DNA of 64,000 bases from Takakia lepidozioides (GCA_030704615.1 CM060733.1:57722001-57786000); one strand, 5' to 3'. Shown: positions 1 through 11,174, counted from the first letter of the stretch. The notes: a model not told the origin generated them from the letters alone. Translations and numbers: made by a program.

Positions 1-501
1 TCTCTAGCTTGCCAGGAATTTGATTCACTTAAAAGGGCACTCACAGCAGCACCAATTCTGATAAATCCAAGATGGGATTTACCATTTCATGTACACAGTG
101 ATGCATCAGGCATTGCTTTAGGGGCAGTTCTATCTCAGAATGTGACGGGCACAATAGATTCACCAATCTATTATGCAAGCAGATTGTTGACAGCAGCCGA
201 GAAGAACTATAGCACCACAGAAAGGGAAGCATTGGCAATGATTTATGTTGTTCAAAAGTTTCGGCATTATTTATTTGGCAATCGCTTTAAGTTTAGTGTT
301 GATCATCAGGCTCTAGTTCATTTAGCAAATCGACCACTAGCTAGTGGCAGGGTTGCTCGATGGTTATTACTTCTTCATGAGTATGATTTTGAAGTTGTTC
401 ATAAACAAGGTCCCGTATTTATTTGCGGCCATGTGGTATACAAAGTTGATTTTATTGCGACCGGTGGATTGACAAACTGCCACTGCGAGACAGCGTACTA
501 G
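1..501 (+). pseudogene. Ty3/gypsy pol fragment (RNase H region)
   Basis: The reading frame is open from the first base to a stop at 499-501. It encodes the end of a Ty3/gypsy reverse transcriptase and its RNase H, which degrades RNA in the RNA:DNA hybrid during retrotransposition. Visible motifs are HVHSDASG (first catalytic Asp), STTEREALAM (catalytic Glu) and FSVDHQAL (next Asp), then the connection motif GRVARWLLLLHEYDFEV. After about residue 140 the protein stops resembling the family and no integrase follows, so the 3' side of pol is lost or replaced. The sequence differs clearly from the chromovirus at 20-25 kb (for example DASG rather than DASD and no chromodomain), so it is another lineage. 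The left part lies outside the window. Confidence 0.85.
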
Positions 502-580
502 ACTATACATGTTCTTTGATATCCCAGACTTGTATATACGTTAAGGGCAGGACATCATACGGTTTGATGGAAACGACGAG

Positions 581-1393
581 GTGGAAGAAGGAGGAAAGGC
601 GGATGGAAACGACGATGTGGAAGAAGGAGCAGACCAACCTTCAGATTATACGCCGCAACAGGTCTCCGCAGTCGGGCCTTCAACGTCTGAGGTGGAGGGG
701 GGCGAGGTACGCTCTCCGTTGGAGGAACAGTTGGCCGCACATGAACAGCACATCAAAGACCTGCAGGACATTGTTCATTTGCAACGGTGGCAAATAGCGA
801 AGTTGCTGGAAAGAATGAGGTTGGGGACTCTTGACAGCGTACGTGGTGTGCTTCAGGACCCGAGGCCAATCACCAACGAGCAAGACATATTGGCGCGTTT
901 GAATATGCCACCAATGGACATTGACCGCGTCATCGACGGGGTTGACTCAATCGGGCATGGGAATGAAGTGCAAACATCTGAACTGGACCCGGCGAGGGTT
1001 GAGGAAGAAAGACTTGCGGCGGAGAGGGCAAGAAAAAGGAAGGACCCCATAGTGGAAACAGGGGAATGTTCAGCCGTGCAAATTACATCGGCCCAAGAAC
1101 AGGAATTAGAGCAACTTGTGGGGGAACGCGAGCAAGCTAGGGCTGTTGCATATCGGTACTCAAATGCCATGGAAATCCGATCGTGGCCATGGTTGAAGGG
1201 GAATTGGCGGAATTGGGTGACATGGGCGGGCCATCTAGCATCGCGGGAAACACGGATAGAAGAAGCGTTGTCCTTCCTCCAACGTGCAACACGTTTGTCA
1301 AATCGAAGCGTAGATAGCATCTATGCTAATTTGCAAAAGCACGACATTGTGCATGATGTATTCACGTCGAAGTACACTGGATTCACCACATAG
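581..1393 (+). CDS. Unknown protein, coiled-coil N-terminal part
   Basis: A 270-codon ORF directly downstream of the gypsy pol fragment; I do not recognise it. The N-terminus is acidic and Glu/Gly rich. Residues about 45-85 and 145-200 are rich in Glu, Arg, Leu and Ala and could form coiled coils, separated by a Pro-containing linker. The frame is open further upstream (from about 545), so the start is uncertain. The stop at 1391-1393 is followed within 25 bases by a second open frame that continues to 2205. I infer that both are halves of one gene broken by a frameshift, perhaps an accessory ORF of the retroelement whose pol fragment lies at 1-501. Codon use looks genuinely coding. Confidence 0.5.
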   Translation: MEEGGKADGNDDVEEGADQPSDYTPQQVSAVGPSTSEVEGGEVRSPLEEQLAAHEQHIKDLQDIVHLQRWQIAKLLERMRLGTLDSVRGVLQDPRPITNEQDILARLNMPPMDIDRVIDGVDSIGHGNEVQTSELDPARVEEERLAAERARKRKDPIVETGECSAVQITSAQEQELEQLVGEREQARAVAYRYSNAMEIRSWPWLKGNWRNWVTWAGHLASRETRIEEALSFLQRATRLSNRSVDSIYANLQKHDIVHDVFTSKYTGFTT

Positions 1394-1416
1394 GGTGATG
1401 TGGATGCCATGTTTGA

Positions 1417-2205
1417 GCACTGCGTGATGTATCGCCTTACGATTTTTTAAATTGGCAGCACTGGGGGGAGACAATGACATGGGATGCTCCAAGAGAGATG
1501 CACGCCTTGGATGCGAAGACGTTAACTAGGGTTAAAGATCCGGTGACATCCAACTGGGAAATAACCGTGCGTGCTAGAGGCATACGGGATCCAATTCAAA
1601 GGGAGTTTTTTTGCCGGAACTTGGGAGGGCATTGGAGCTGTACCAGACAAAGATTCTTCCGACTGCCTGAGGATCCGTGGGTGCCAGCGGAAAACGACCC
1701 ATACAATCGCGAACCGATTGGGAGAGACCTATTTCTGAGGGAGTTGGAGGCCGCTAGCATCCGTTGGGAGGATATGAATGAGATGTACTGGGTGCCTCGT
1801 CGGGATGAAAGGCCATTTCTTCTAGAGTTGCGCAGAGACCCCCAGCAGGAGGAGGTGTTGAACAATTTCAAGGCTGTCATCACGAGTGTTGTAAAGTATT
1901 GGCAGAACACATGGCATGACCAAGTTGCCCCTATTCCAGGGGTGTTCTTGTCACTTCCAAACATATCGGATTTAATTGAAAAATTGCATGTCGTCGTAGC
2001 AAGAGCGATACACCCGGCTCTGGCAAATGTGGAAGAGAGTCATCACTCGCCTAGAACGCTACGCATGATGGCAAGGGTGGACCACACAACACTGGGTCCC
2101 TCTGCTCTCCGTACTGGTGGAGGCACGTCCTCTACACCCGGAGAATCTTCATCAACATCTGGAGATGATGACAACGAAGTAATAAATCTAGATGAAGATG
2201 ACTAG
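1417..2205 (+). CDS. Unknown protein, C-terminal part
   Basis: This frame is open from 1417 and the first ATG is at 1474, giving 243 codons. The segment before the ATG already reads as protein (NWQHWGETMTW spans it), so translation probably entered from the ORF at 581-1393 before a frameshift. The protein is rich in Trp, Arg and Glu (for example REFFCRNLGGHW and RLPEDPWVPAENDP). It has a hydrophobic segment around residues 155-190 and ends in a Ser/Thr/Gly-rich tail with an acidic C-terminus (EVINLDEDD). No catalytic motif is recognisable and I assign no function. Its position after a pol fragment suggests an element-borne accessory gene, but capture of a host gene is equally possible. Confidence 0.45.
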   Translation, partial: ALRDVSPYDFLNWQHWGETMTWDAPREMHALDAKTLTRVKDPVTSNWEITVRARGIRDPIQREFFCRNLGGHWSCTRQRFFRLPEDPWVPAENDPYNREPIGRDLFLRELEAASIRWEDMNEMYWVPRRDERPFLLELRRDPQQEEVLNNFKAVITSVVKYWQNTWHDQVAPIPGVFLSLPNISDLIEKLHVVVARAIHPALANVEESHHSPRTLRMMARVDHTTLGPSALRTGGGTSSTPGESSSTSGDDDNEVINLDEDD

Positions 2206-2289
2206 AAAGGCTAGAAATGTAGGGAGTAGGCCAAAGGTCTCAGGTTGCGAAAACTTAAATGTGCAACCCACTGTATAGTCTACGTAATT

Positions 2290-2660
2290 TTTTGAAATAT
2301 GAGGTTCATCATTTGAACCATTTTTGAATGACCTCATACTTGTTCGGTACCTGTTTAGGCATGTACAATATATTGGCAAAGTTTCAAAACAATAAAAAAT
2401 TGTTGAATGATGATACCATTGGTTCACCCATTGCAATATTTTAAATCGGACTCATACTTGTCCGGTACCTTTAAGAGGGCATGTATAATGCAATGGCAAA
2501 GTTTGAAAGCATTCAGAAATCGGCACATCAAGTCACCACTGGTTCCTCCTGTGAACCATTTTTTATTGATCTCATACTTGTCCGGTCCATGTAAGAGGCA
2601 TATAGAACATACTGGCAAAATTTCAAATCATTCAAATTTTTTTTGATCGAGGAACCTTTG
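2290..2660. repeat. Degenerate ~125-bp tandem repeat, three units
   Basis: Three diverged head-to-tail units share the order: GAACCATTTT or an equivalent, CTCATACTTGTCCGGT, AAGAGGCAT, then TGGCAAAGTTTCAAA. They start near 2310, 2445 and 2560. No coding potential is seen. Related single units recur at 3950-4113 and 4869-5023. Confidence 0.75.
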
Positions 2661-2726
2661 GTTTATCCTTTTCACCACTAACGATTAATCACAAATAAAT
2701 GAACAGACGAATAAATCATTTGCCTC

Positions 2727-2960
2727 CAAATGATTTTGGTTCGCTTTGAGACTTGGCCAGTACATTCAATGTACCATGGAAGAGGCCCCAGAGTAATATG
2801 AGATCAATCGAAATTCGTTCAATGGGCCAACGGATGGTTGCCCATCCAAATGATTTTCGTTCGCTTTGAGACTTGGCCAGTGTGTTCAATGTACCCTCTG
2901 ATAGGTCCCAGTGTAATATGAGATCAATCGAAATTCGTTCGATGGGCCAATGAGGCATTC
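2727..2960. repeat. ~118-bp tandem repeat, two units
   Basis: Two units share CAAATGATTTTGGTTCGCTT / GAGACTTGGCCAGT, AATATGAGATCAATCGAAAT and a GGGCCAACGGATGGTTG type ending. The first runs about 2727-2846 and the second 2847-2958. The same unit reappears in three or more copies at 3595-3945, so the two blocks are one dispersed array. Confidence 0.8.
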
Positions 2961-3594
2961 AGTTGTCATCTGGTTTTTGTTCATTGCGAAAAAGAAATCT
3001 TGCAATGCGTGCACGGCTATTGCACACATTGAACAGATGTGGTTGAAGCCCTCTTTTGCCCGCATGTGCTTGAACATGTGTGCGACACATGTGCAGAGAC
3101 ACAACAGACAAATAAATCATTTGTCTCCCCATCGACATCAAGCCATTCCATAATGTAATTGAATTTAAATTAATTTTAAGCCAATAAATAGGTTTGCATT
3201 GCCTTTCATTGGGGGTTTCTGGCACGTATCGATTTTGTATTTTGCTCAATTTTGTTCTGTGGCTTCCAGCATCCTACCACTACTTCCCCGCCAAAATTTG
3301 GACCAATCAAAAATTCCCCCAAAAAAAAGTGTTGTCTTTGCTCACTATTGTACAACTCTCTATGAATAGTGCATGAAGTTGAACACAAATCAAGTTTGGA
3401 GTGTAAAACAGGGAAGAAATTGTGGTTTTGGGTCCAAATGAATTATGTTTGCTCCCAAATTTGGCACGCACGTTGCATATGGCTACATTACACGCCCCAT
3501 TCAAAAACAGAATGAAAAAACAATTATGAGCACGCGAAAACACAGTCCAACAGGTCCCAAACCAATAGCAAATCCAGCGGAATACATTCAACGG

Positions 3595-3945
3595 GTGAAC
3601 GGATGGTTGCCCATCCAAATCATTTTTGTTTGCTTCCAAACTTTGCCAGTACGTTCGAGACACCCTCTCACAGGTCCCGGACTAATATCAGATCAATCGA
3701 AATTCATTCGATGGCTCAACGGATGGTTGGCCATCGAGATGATTTTGGTTCGCTTTGAGACTTGGCCAGTATGTTTGATGTACCATGGAAGAGGCCCCAG
3801 AGTAATATGAGATCAACCGAAATTCATTCAATGGGCCAACGGATGGTTGCCTATCCAAATGATTTTCGTTCGCTTTGAGACTTGGCCAGTGTGTTCAATG
3901 TACCCTCTTATAGGTCCCAGTGTAATATGAGATCAATCGTTGACG
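3595..3945. repeat. Second block of the ~118-bp tandem repeat
   Basis: Three consecutive units about 118-120 bp long carry GACTTGGCCAGT and GAGATCAATCGAAATTCATT as anchor words and match those at 2727-2960. Between the blocks (2960-3595) I see no gene. A segment with CTCACTATTGTACAACTCTC at 3339 recurs in altered form at 4499, showing that the whole 2.3-5.0 kb interval was built from shared pieces. Confidence 0.75.
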
Positions 3946-3949
3946 ATTA

Positions 3950-4113
3950 ATCATGAATCATCCAACAGGGGAACTGTTGGTTTACCCTTTGAACCATTTA
4001 ATATTGACATCATACTTATCCAGTAACTTTAAGAGGGCATATACAAGACACTCGCAAAGTTTCAAATGATCCAAAATCATTTGGCAGGGGAATGATTGGT
4101 TCACCCATAGCCA
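3950..4113. repeat. Direct repeat copy 1 (partner at 4869-5023)
   Basis: About 160 bp beginning ATCATGAATCAT and ending GGTTCACCCAT. It matches 4869-5023 closely (ATCATGAATCATTGAATAGG at the second copy) and contains the CATACTTGTCCAGTAACTT core of the array at 2290-2660. Confidence 0.75.
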
Positions 4114-4114
4114 A

Positions 4115-4465
4115 TTTTAGGGGTTGAAATTGCCATTTATGGGGCTCGAATTGCCAATTTCAGGGCCTGGACTTGCAATTTGAGGGGCTGAAATTGCCAT
4201 TCCAGGGGCTGCACTAGCAATTGTCATTTCACAGGCTACAGTTGCAATTTGAGGGGCGGGAATTGTCGTTTCAGGGGCTAGAAGTGCAATTTGAGGGGGT
4301 TGGAATTAAATTTCAGGGGCTTCAATTGCAAATCTGAGGGGTTGGAATTGACAATTTCAAGGGCTCAAATTACAATTTGAGGGGCCGCCGGGGTTGGTCA
4401 TTTTAGGGACTGGCATTACCAAATTTAAGGGCTTGAATTGCATTTTGAATTGTAATTCAAGGGTT
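4115..4465. repeat. G-rich minisatellite, ~22-26 bp unit
   Basis: About fourteen degenerate copies of a unit close to CAATTTGAGGGGCTGGAATT. The invariant part is AGGGGCT/AGGGGGT alternating with AATTGCAATT-like spacers, so runs of four or five G recur every 22-26 bases on the plus strand. No ORF is credible here. Confidence 0.8.
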
Positions 4466-4868
4466 ACAATGGGCCATGAAAAAAACGTTCATCCTTTGCT
4501 CTATGCTCACTATTGCAGAACTCTCTATGAAGAGTGCATGAAGTTGAAGATAACTTCATCTTGGAGTACAAATGAGGGAATAAAATGTGTTTTGGATGCA
4601 GACGATGTCTGTTCATGGTGATATTTTGCATGCAACTCTTCATGTTGTTATCAAGCATATGGCTTTAGAATGGAATTAAAAATAATTCATGTGCAGGCGA
4701 AAGGTTGTTTCTCCTTATGAATTTGAATAACCAATTCAAACAACTTTGTTGAAGTTCAACTTTGGTCCATATGTGCTTAAGTACGTACAAATCACGTACA
4801 CAAAGTTGCAAGCGAAGAAATAATCATTTGCTCCCCGAACGACTCGTTAAATCTTTCAACCAATTTTC

Positions 4869-5023
4869 CATCATGAATCATTGAATAGGGGAACTATTGG
4901 TTTACCCTTAGAACCATTTTAGATTGACCTCATACTTGTCCAGTAACTTAAAGATGGCATGTACAACACACTCCCAAAGTTTCAAATCAATCTAAAATCA
5001 TTTGGCAGGGGAACGATTGGTTC
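4869..5023. repeat. Direct repeat copy 2 (partner at 3950-4113)
   Basis: Second copy of the repeat at 3950-4113. The two copies flank the G-rich minisatellite at 4115-4465, so that minisatellite sits inside a direct duplication. Confidence 0.75.
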
Positions 5024-5197
5024 ACCCATTGACCCGGTGTACACTATCACTCTTCAAGATTCGTGGGTGTGGTGCTTAATTATCCCATATGATGGACCCA
5101 GGTGCCATGGCCAAGTAACAAACCATTAAAACATTATGGTACGAGACAAACACAATTGAAAACAACATTTATTCAAACATGATATACAGTCAGAAAT

Positions 5198-6290
5198 CTA
5201 CAAGTTTCTATCCATCCTCCAGCAATTTTTGGGCTCAGGCCAATTGAATAGTCTCGTCATGAAACGCTTCACAACATTTTCTAGTTTGTACCGCAACTCT
5301 ACTGTGTCTACACACAAGTTTTCCAGAGCGGAAGCAAAACAGGTTCCAGTAGACATATCGTTGAACAGGCTTGCATCGAACGTGTTACCCCCATTTATTG
5401 CCAGGGCTATCTTCCCAATTGCAAAGGTCTCTGATGGCACGGTTAGAGGGGGCCTACAAGGTGTGCCATCTGACTGGTTGTTGGCTACATTATGAACAAT
5501 TGCAATTTTAGGTGCAATCCACCATCTATGTGCGAGAGTCTTTATCATCTTGTCTCTGCTCTCGAAAATGTACAACGTGGTTTTTGGGTCATCCGTCGAG
5601 AAGGCCATCCCCTAATCGCATACCCCTATGTACACATCTTTAGACCCTTGTGGAAAATGCAACAAGATGTTGTCGGGGGACATGTCGTTGTGCAAGAGGT
5701 GTGATTATGGACGTTGAGCATGATGTGCAAAAGCGCCCATGCCAATTGTGTGCGATTTTGTCGGAATCGAACCAGTCGGTTGACCTCCTGCATTTCCTGC
5801 TCCATCCCCCGTCGTTCCATTAACTCCCTGTTATCCCGATCATTCCCCCATTTCCTGTCAATACTCAACCATGATCGTATGGTCCCCCCATTCCACCAAT
5901 GTGTGTAACCTTCATTTCGACGTGGATGCAACGCAAAATACTTTATGATGCCAAAATGATGGAACTTTACAGCCAACGCCTCATTGTTGTGTTGGACTTT
6001 GGCAAGCTTATCATTTGTTTCCCTGGGCGTTTTCCCTGCTAGCTCCCAAGTGGAGGAATGAATTGATCCCCAACAATTCTAACCCTCCGAATTGTACCAT
6101 ACCCTCCCTGTTTGGGCGCATCGAGTTGTTGTACCTGTGCGTTTGTGGATATGTATCTCACGTTCAATGCCGCATCCGCGGAGGTGTCTATTTGGGAAGC
6201 CATGTGTGTTTGGTAGACAACGAGTAGGGACCCTCTTTTAGTAATAGATGCGGTGCGCCGGGAGGTGGAGTGGGTGTGGGAGTACATACT
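5198..6290 (-). pseudogene. Protein kinase-like pseudogene
   Basis: Read right to left, the pieces follow the order of a protein kinase fold. A glycine loop (GGYG at 6096-6107) is followed by a segment with TPRETNDKLAKVQHNNEALA and GYTHWWNGGTIRSWL. Next comes a catalytic loop HNDMSPDN (5669-5692) equivalent to HRDxxxxN, and then GVCD-stop-GMA, where the DFG-equivalent triplet is broken by TAG at 5612-5614. The C-terminal part runs 5608-5198 and ends at a stop. At least one frameshift lies between the N-lobe frame and the catalytic loop, and another near 6040. The WWNGGT and HNDxSPxN pattern resembles a kinase-like family I associate with seed-free plants; that is recollection, not a search result. 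The gene is clearly not functional. Confidence 0.65.
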
Positions 6291-6389
6291 CTTTAAGATC
6301 CTGCCTCTGCCGATGCGATAGCAGCATTGTACTCTAGAGACTCCGAACGGAGTCCTGTCAACACCACACTAACTACACACTCGGTAGAT

Positions 6390-7190
6390 ACAGGTGACAT
6401 CCACTAGACTCCCATCCGCCAGATTGTCCAGCAGACTCCCGTCCAGGAGACTGTCGCCCAGCAGACTCTCCTCAACCAGGGGACATAGACACCCATCCAG
6501 CAGACTGCTCCTGAGAATACGCCGGCCCACCAGACTGTGTTCCAGCAGACTCCCATGCAACGGACTACTGGCCAGCAGACTGTGGTCAGCCAGCGGACTC
6601 CCAGGCAGCAGACTCCCAATCTCATTTCCACCATGGGCCTCTTTGGAGTTTGGCGATCACCATTGCCGGCAATTGATCCAGAAGCTGTAGACCTCGGTGG
6701 CCATTTGTTCCCTTCCATTATTCTATGGATTTTAGTATTGGAGAAGCGAACCATGTTCTGGAAGGCGCACAGTCCGTTGCTCATGCAGCCACGAAAGTCC
6801 ATAATGTGCCGCCACTGCTTGTGCAGCTCATCCTCATGGATGACCCACGCCTTCAGGAGCTGAGACATATGCCCATAGCGCATCCAACCGTTGGGGTGCA
6901 GGGAAAGCACTTGTTTAGAATATCTGAAGAGTATTTTGATCGCATTGCAGCTTCCTTCCTTCAGCATCGATGGATTGATGCGGGTGAGAAGAGTGGTGTC
7001 GATGAGGCCTTGTAATGGTTTGCAGCGGTGATGGAGCGAGCAGTGTTCGACATTGTCTGGAACAAACCAGATGTCTTCAAAGTCCTCTGATGTGGTCCCC
7101 TTTTGAACACCGGCTGCCAGCAATTCGCCATCTTGATGGAGCATGCTTGGAACGTCAAATCAAAGATATTGGTCTCATTGGCAACCTCCT
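6390..7190 (+). pseudogene. Gln/Thr-rich pseudogene, 5' part
   Basis: Plus-strand coding begins with many copies of a QQTP/QQTV motif (DNA word CAGCAGACT) up to about 6625. It then shifts frame near 6720 into a segment with HVLEGAQSVAHAATKVHNVP, LMDDPRLQEL and MERAVFDIVWNKPDVFKVL. In-frame stops occur at 7013-7015 and in the TGA after KVL. The exon ends at a good donor (TGGAAG/GTAATT, about 7195) and an acceptor CTGTTTCAG/GAATG follows at about 7290. The exon after that acceptor is cut by CACTA element I at 7320 and resumes at 27094. Function unknown; a transposon-encoded protein is likely because an Ulp1-type remnant follows at 28.6 kb. Confidence 0.5.
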
Positions 7191-7344
7191 GGAAGGTAAT
7201 TTCCCGTTCTTTTTTTTCCGTTCTGAAGTCCATCGGGTTTTGGTTGGAGTTTGCTGTGAGGCTGACCTTTTGAAACCCACCTGTTTCAGGAATGTCCGAT
7301 GTGGACGGGCACGTGCAGTCCACTACAACAGATTGCGGCTTTTA

Positions 7345-8800
7345 CGTCTCTGTGTTATGACTGCAAATGCAGTTATGGAAGCCATTTACGACTTCCTGAC
7401 TCTGAAGACGTAAAAGCCTAGTCAAATGTGACATGGCAGATATGACTCTCCAGGCTGGCTGTGACGTGGCACCTGAGCAGCTGTGGGGGTAGTCATACAC
7501 GCTGGCTTTTTAGAATGACTGAACGGACAGTGTAGTCCATGTCAACAGCTGTGCAAGAGTGGCACGTGCTTGATACAAGAAATGACACGTGGCAGAGTGT
7601 TCGCTCTCCATGACTGCAAACTATGACTACGGGCGTGCTAATCCGGTTGCAACATGTGGCACGTTGCAGTTTTTACACATGGTCCCTCAGCAGATTGACA
7701 TGTGTTTTTTTTGGGTGTATTGCTATTTTTTTACATATTTGTATTTTTGCCACGTGGTGTAGTACTATTGGAGAGTGAAAATATATGTAGTCATTATTAT
7801 GACTATGATAGCAGTCATGTACATGTCTATTACAACAATGAAATATAATATATAATACAAAGAGAACAAGGCAACAAGACATAACTGCAACAAGCTGAGC
7901 AAAACCAAGAGATTGTACACCATCTCTATTTACCAATCTATTTATCATTATCATTTTTGTCACGATCTAAAAATACATAAAATAGTCACATGTTCTCATG
8001 TGAATTATATTGTCTAACTATAACACTTTGAAAAGTGTTCACCCAGAATCTTCTAACTACTCATGTATTCCATCAATCTGCAACCTATCAAAAACTAAAG
8101 CTTGCATGGCTTTAAGAATTACTACAGCAAGGACATCTGTTTGTTTTCCAAGTTCTTGCATAAGATGCACCAACCAACATTGCATTGTGAGACACTCACT
8201 CACTATACTCCAAAGCGTCCAGGGAAGGTCACTGAGCAACCTGCCAAGGCGGAAATAATTAAGAGAATGATCTAATACCATATATGAAAAACCAATGCCA
8301 GTGTTGTTTATGGTAACTTCTATCCCATGGACTCGTATACAAACCAAAGCAAAAAGGTTGGTGTGTGTTGGCGAAGTCGTCAGATACTTCACAAAGAAAC
8401 ATGCACTAAAAATGAGAGCCAGGAGGATAGGAAGGTCACTCACGTGTATACAAAGACGTCTTGTCCATTGCCCAACACCCTGCGTCACCCACACTCTATC
8501 TCTACTCCTTCAGCTATCCATGCCTCTGCACAAATCAAGCATTCAACCTTGCCTTGCTGCTAGCAACTGACAATGACAACCTACATTTGTTCTAGGAAAC
8601 ACCCAACTCAGCGTAGCACACTAGTTCCTATGCTGAATTGCGTCTGCTACTCTCTGAAATGTAGCAGGCATTCACCTTTCTGCCCCGGTTGACACATCAG
8701 TGACTGGGCTCAGATAAGTATTCATTCCACAACTTCTCCTCATCTTTGTTACCTGTTTTTTGACACTTTCCTGTTGTCACATTGGCAGTATCATGTCAAA
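7345..8800. other. CACTA I left arm, no gene
   Basis: 7345-7660 is subterminal repeat sequence rich in TGACTGC and GTCAT words and in CACGTGGCA-type words. 7670-8010 is AT-rich without coding signal. 8010-8800 is low-complexity captured sequence; near its end it enters the recurring module described at 8822-9130. No gene can be supported. Confidence 0.6.
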
Positions 8801-8821
8801 GTCACTCCAAACTAGATTCAC

Positions 8822-9130
8822 TCAACCAGCTAACTTGCAGAATTGAACATGTAAATTTAGGGCCGATTCTGATAAAGAGGGAAAAACAGGGTGAAATGTG
8901 TTGAAGAAGATGCCTTCATTAGCAGTGCCTGATTTTATCACTTGTGCCGCTGCTGCCAGTTGACCATCTACCCATGCAGGTTTCTTGTAGCTATTGATCC
9001 ACAGGGAATCACAGGTAATCTTGTGCTTGAAATCTGGCCCTCTTGGATGAATCTGGACCCACACGAAATCCCTGCTCCTTCAGCTATCCATGCTTCTGCA
9101 CAAATCATGCATATATCCTCACCTTGCTGC
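8822..9130 (-). pseudogene. Recurring PPR-gene 5' module, copy 1
   Basis: The minus strand encodes a short conserved exon with WVQIHPRGPDFK, an NSYKKPAWVDGQ motif, an Ala-rich stretch and LIKSGTANEG, ending at a donor-like AAG/GTACC equivalent. The same exon recurs at 10255-10400, 18021-18360, 18520-18830, 18938-19035, 31316-31680 and 34120-34330. In the copy at 18021-18290 it runs directly into a PPR N-terminus (GHVKMLCEAGRLTEALQL), so it appears to be the 5' exon of the captured PPR gene. The protein family of the exon itself is not recognised. Confidence 0.55.
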
Positions 9131-9189
9131 TAGCAGCTGACAATGACAGCTTCGAATTGTCAAAGCAAACACTAGCAAGGAAAACAGGG

Positions 9190-9712
9190 TGAAATATGTT
9201 GAAGAAGGTACCTTCACCCCTTTCCCCATCATTTGATTTCAGGTGTCCAAAGCCCCATCTCGCACTCCTGCTCTGCACACCCTGCAAGCATCGCATTCCA
9301 CGACACCACATCTGGTTCAGCCATAGTGTTGAACACTCCCTTAGCATCCTCAATGCTCCCACATTTAGCATACATGGCCACCAGAGCAATGTTCAGGATG
9401 ACATCTGGTACAATTGCAGATTTGATGATGTCACCAGGGATCTCTTTGCCCTTTTCCAGGGCTGCCAGACGCATTGCAAACGCACACAAACGTTCTGTCG
9501 GCGGCCTTCACCCCTTCCCCCATCATTTGTTCAAAGGTTGGAGCCTCCATCCCGCACCCCAGCTATGCATACCCTGCAAGCATCGCACTCCACGACACCA
9601 CATCTCGTTCAGCCACAGTGTGGAACACTCCCTTGGCATCCTCGATGCACCCACATTTGGCATACATGTCCACCAGGGCAGGGGCAGTGTTCAGAAGGAC
9701 ATGTGGTAATTT
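9190..9712 (-). pseudogene. PLS-class PPR fragment A
   Basis: Two partial PPR units on the minus strand. The clearer one (9489-9229) carries [35 protein letters not shown] and PDVVSWNAMLAGCAEQ. These are the alternating L and S type repeats of plant organellar RNA-binding PPR proteins, which bind RNA one base per repeat. A second unit lies at 9712-9500 in another frame. Only fragments remain, with frameshifts and no terminal E or DYW domain, so it cannot make a working protein. It sits in the left arm of CACTA I. Confidence 0.75.
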
Positions 9713-10254
9713 GACAGGCATTCACCTCCTGACTTGGCTGTTCCCAACCCATCCTGCCATTGGCAAGAGATTCCACAGAAACTGATAGTTGTCTATTTGA
9801 CTGTATAACTATGTATCTCTTGCTTTCTTACAGCTTGTACTGTGACACGCGTAATGCTCTTGCTGTGTTGAATCATTTCACGCCTTCAGGTTTCAAAACA
9901 AACATTACCGTCTTTCTTTATCAGACACGTGCACCAAGACAGAATCTCACCAAAAGACTGTTGGTGTTCAACAGTACCATACATGAAGATAACTAGCACC
10001 AAAAGGGCATATGAAGCTTACACTGCTCTCCACTGGTATTAACCTGCACCAGGACTTCAAATGGCTGTCTTCCAGTCCACCCACGGCCTGCTATAAATGG
10101 CTTGCAACCTACGCTGATTACCATGAAAATTTCAAAACTGGCTTTACCAACCTAATAATTCAAGCATAATCAGCATTCGAGCTAAGGAAGCTTTACAAGC
10201 ATTGTGTTGCGAGTAAAGCCTTGGCAATGTCACCAGGAAATCCCTGGCTGAATG

Positions 10255-11169
10255 GATGACACTGAAATAATGGAGCTTGAAATCCAGCCCTCTTGGAGGA
10301 ATCTAGGCCCACACTCTATCCCTGCTCCTTCAGCTATCTATGCCTCTGCACAAAATCATGCATACATCCTTGCCTTCCTGCTAGCAGCTGACAATGACAG
10401 CCTAGAATTGTTCCAGCAAACATCCCCAACCCTACTTATCAACGAGCAATGAGCTAACTTACAAAATTCAATATGCATCTCAGGGCCGAGTCTGATGAGA
10501 GGGCAAAATAGACTGAAATAGGTCGAAGAAGAAGGTGCCCTCACCACACTGTCCTTGACCTTGTGTCATGACCCATGGAGGATTTGACCGACAAAAGGAC
10601 CTCTTGTGTGCGATGCTTGTGTCTGTAGTCAGGGATTGGTCAGTGAGAACCTGCACCACGGTGCAGTTGAGCAGGCAGACATTGAAACACAGTCTGCTAA
10701 GACCAAGCTGACTCTCCCAAGAACCTTGTAAACATCAGGAAGAATATCAAATCATGGTACTAACAGGAGCCAACAGCCCACATTTGCAGGATGGACAAAC
10801 TTCTTCACATCGTACATTAAGAAAAAGCCACACCTTGCGATTGCGGTTGTCGCACCCTCGTGAAGGATCTTTAAAAAACTCATGCCAGCTCTGCTCCATG
10901 ATTCAAATTCAGGGCCGAGTCTGATGAGAGGGAAAAACAGACTGAAATAGGTCGAAGAAGAAGGTGCCCTCACCACATTGTCCTCGACCTTGTGTCATGA
11001 CCCATGGAGGATTTGACTGACCATGAACCCAAGAGGACCTCTTGTGTGTGCTGCTTGTGTCTGTAGTTAGGTAATGTCGGATTGGTCAGTGAAACCACCA
11101 CGGTGCAGCTGAGTGGGCAGAGATTGAAACACGGCCTGCTAAGATTAAGCTAACTCTCCCAAGAACCTT
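10255..11169 (-). pseudogene. Recurring module and duplicated non-PPR segment
   Basis: 10255-10400 is another copy of the PPR-gene 5' module. 10440-10560 and 10905-10985 are near-identical to each other, and 10690-10920 is repeated in part at 11110-11169, 19790-19950 and 25936-26100. On the minus strand several copies share an ORF tail with TTAIARCGFFLMYDVKKFV, then HPANVGCW and a stop. I do not recognise the protein. The uninterrupted copy at 10720-10760 shows the pre-insertion sequence at the gypsy target site (CCTTGTAAACATCAGG). Confidence 0.6.
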
Positions 11170-11174
11170 GTAAA

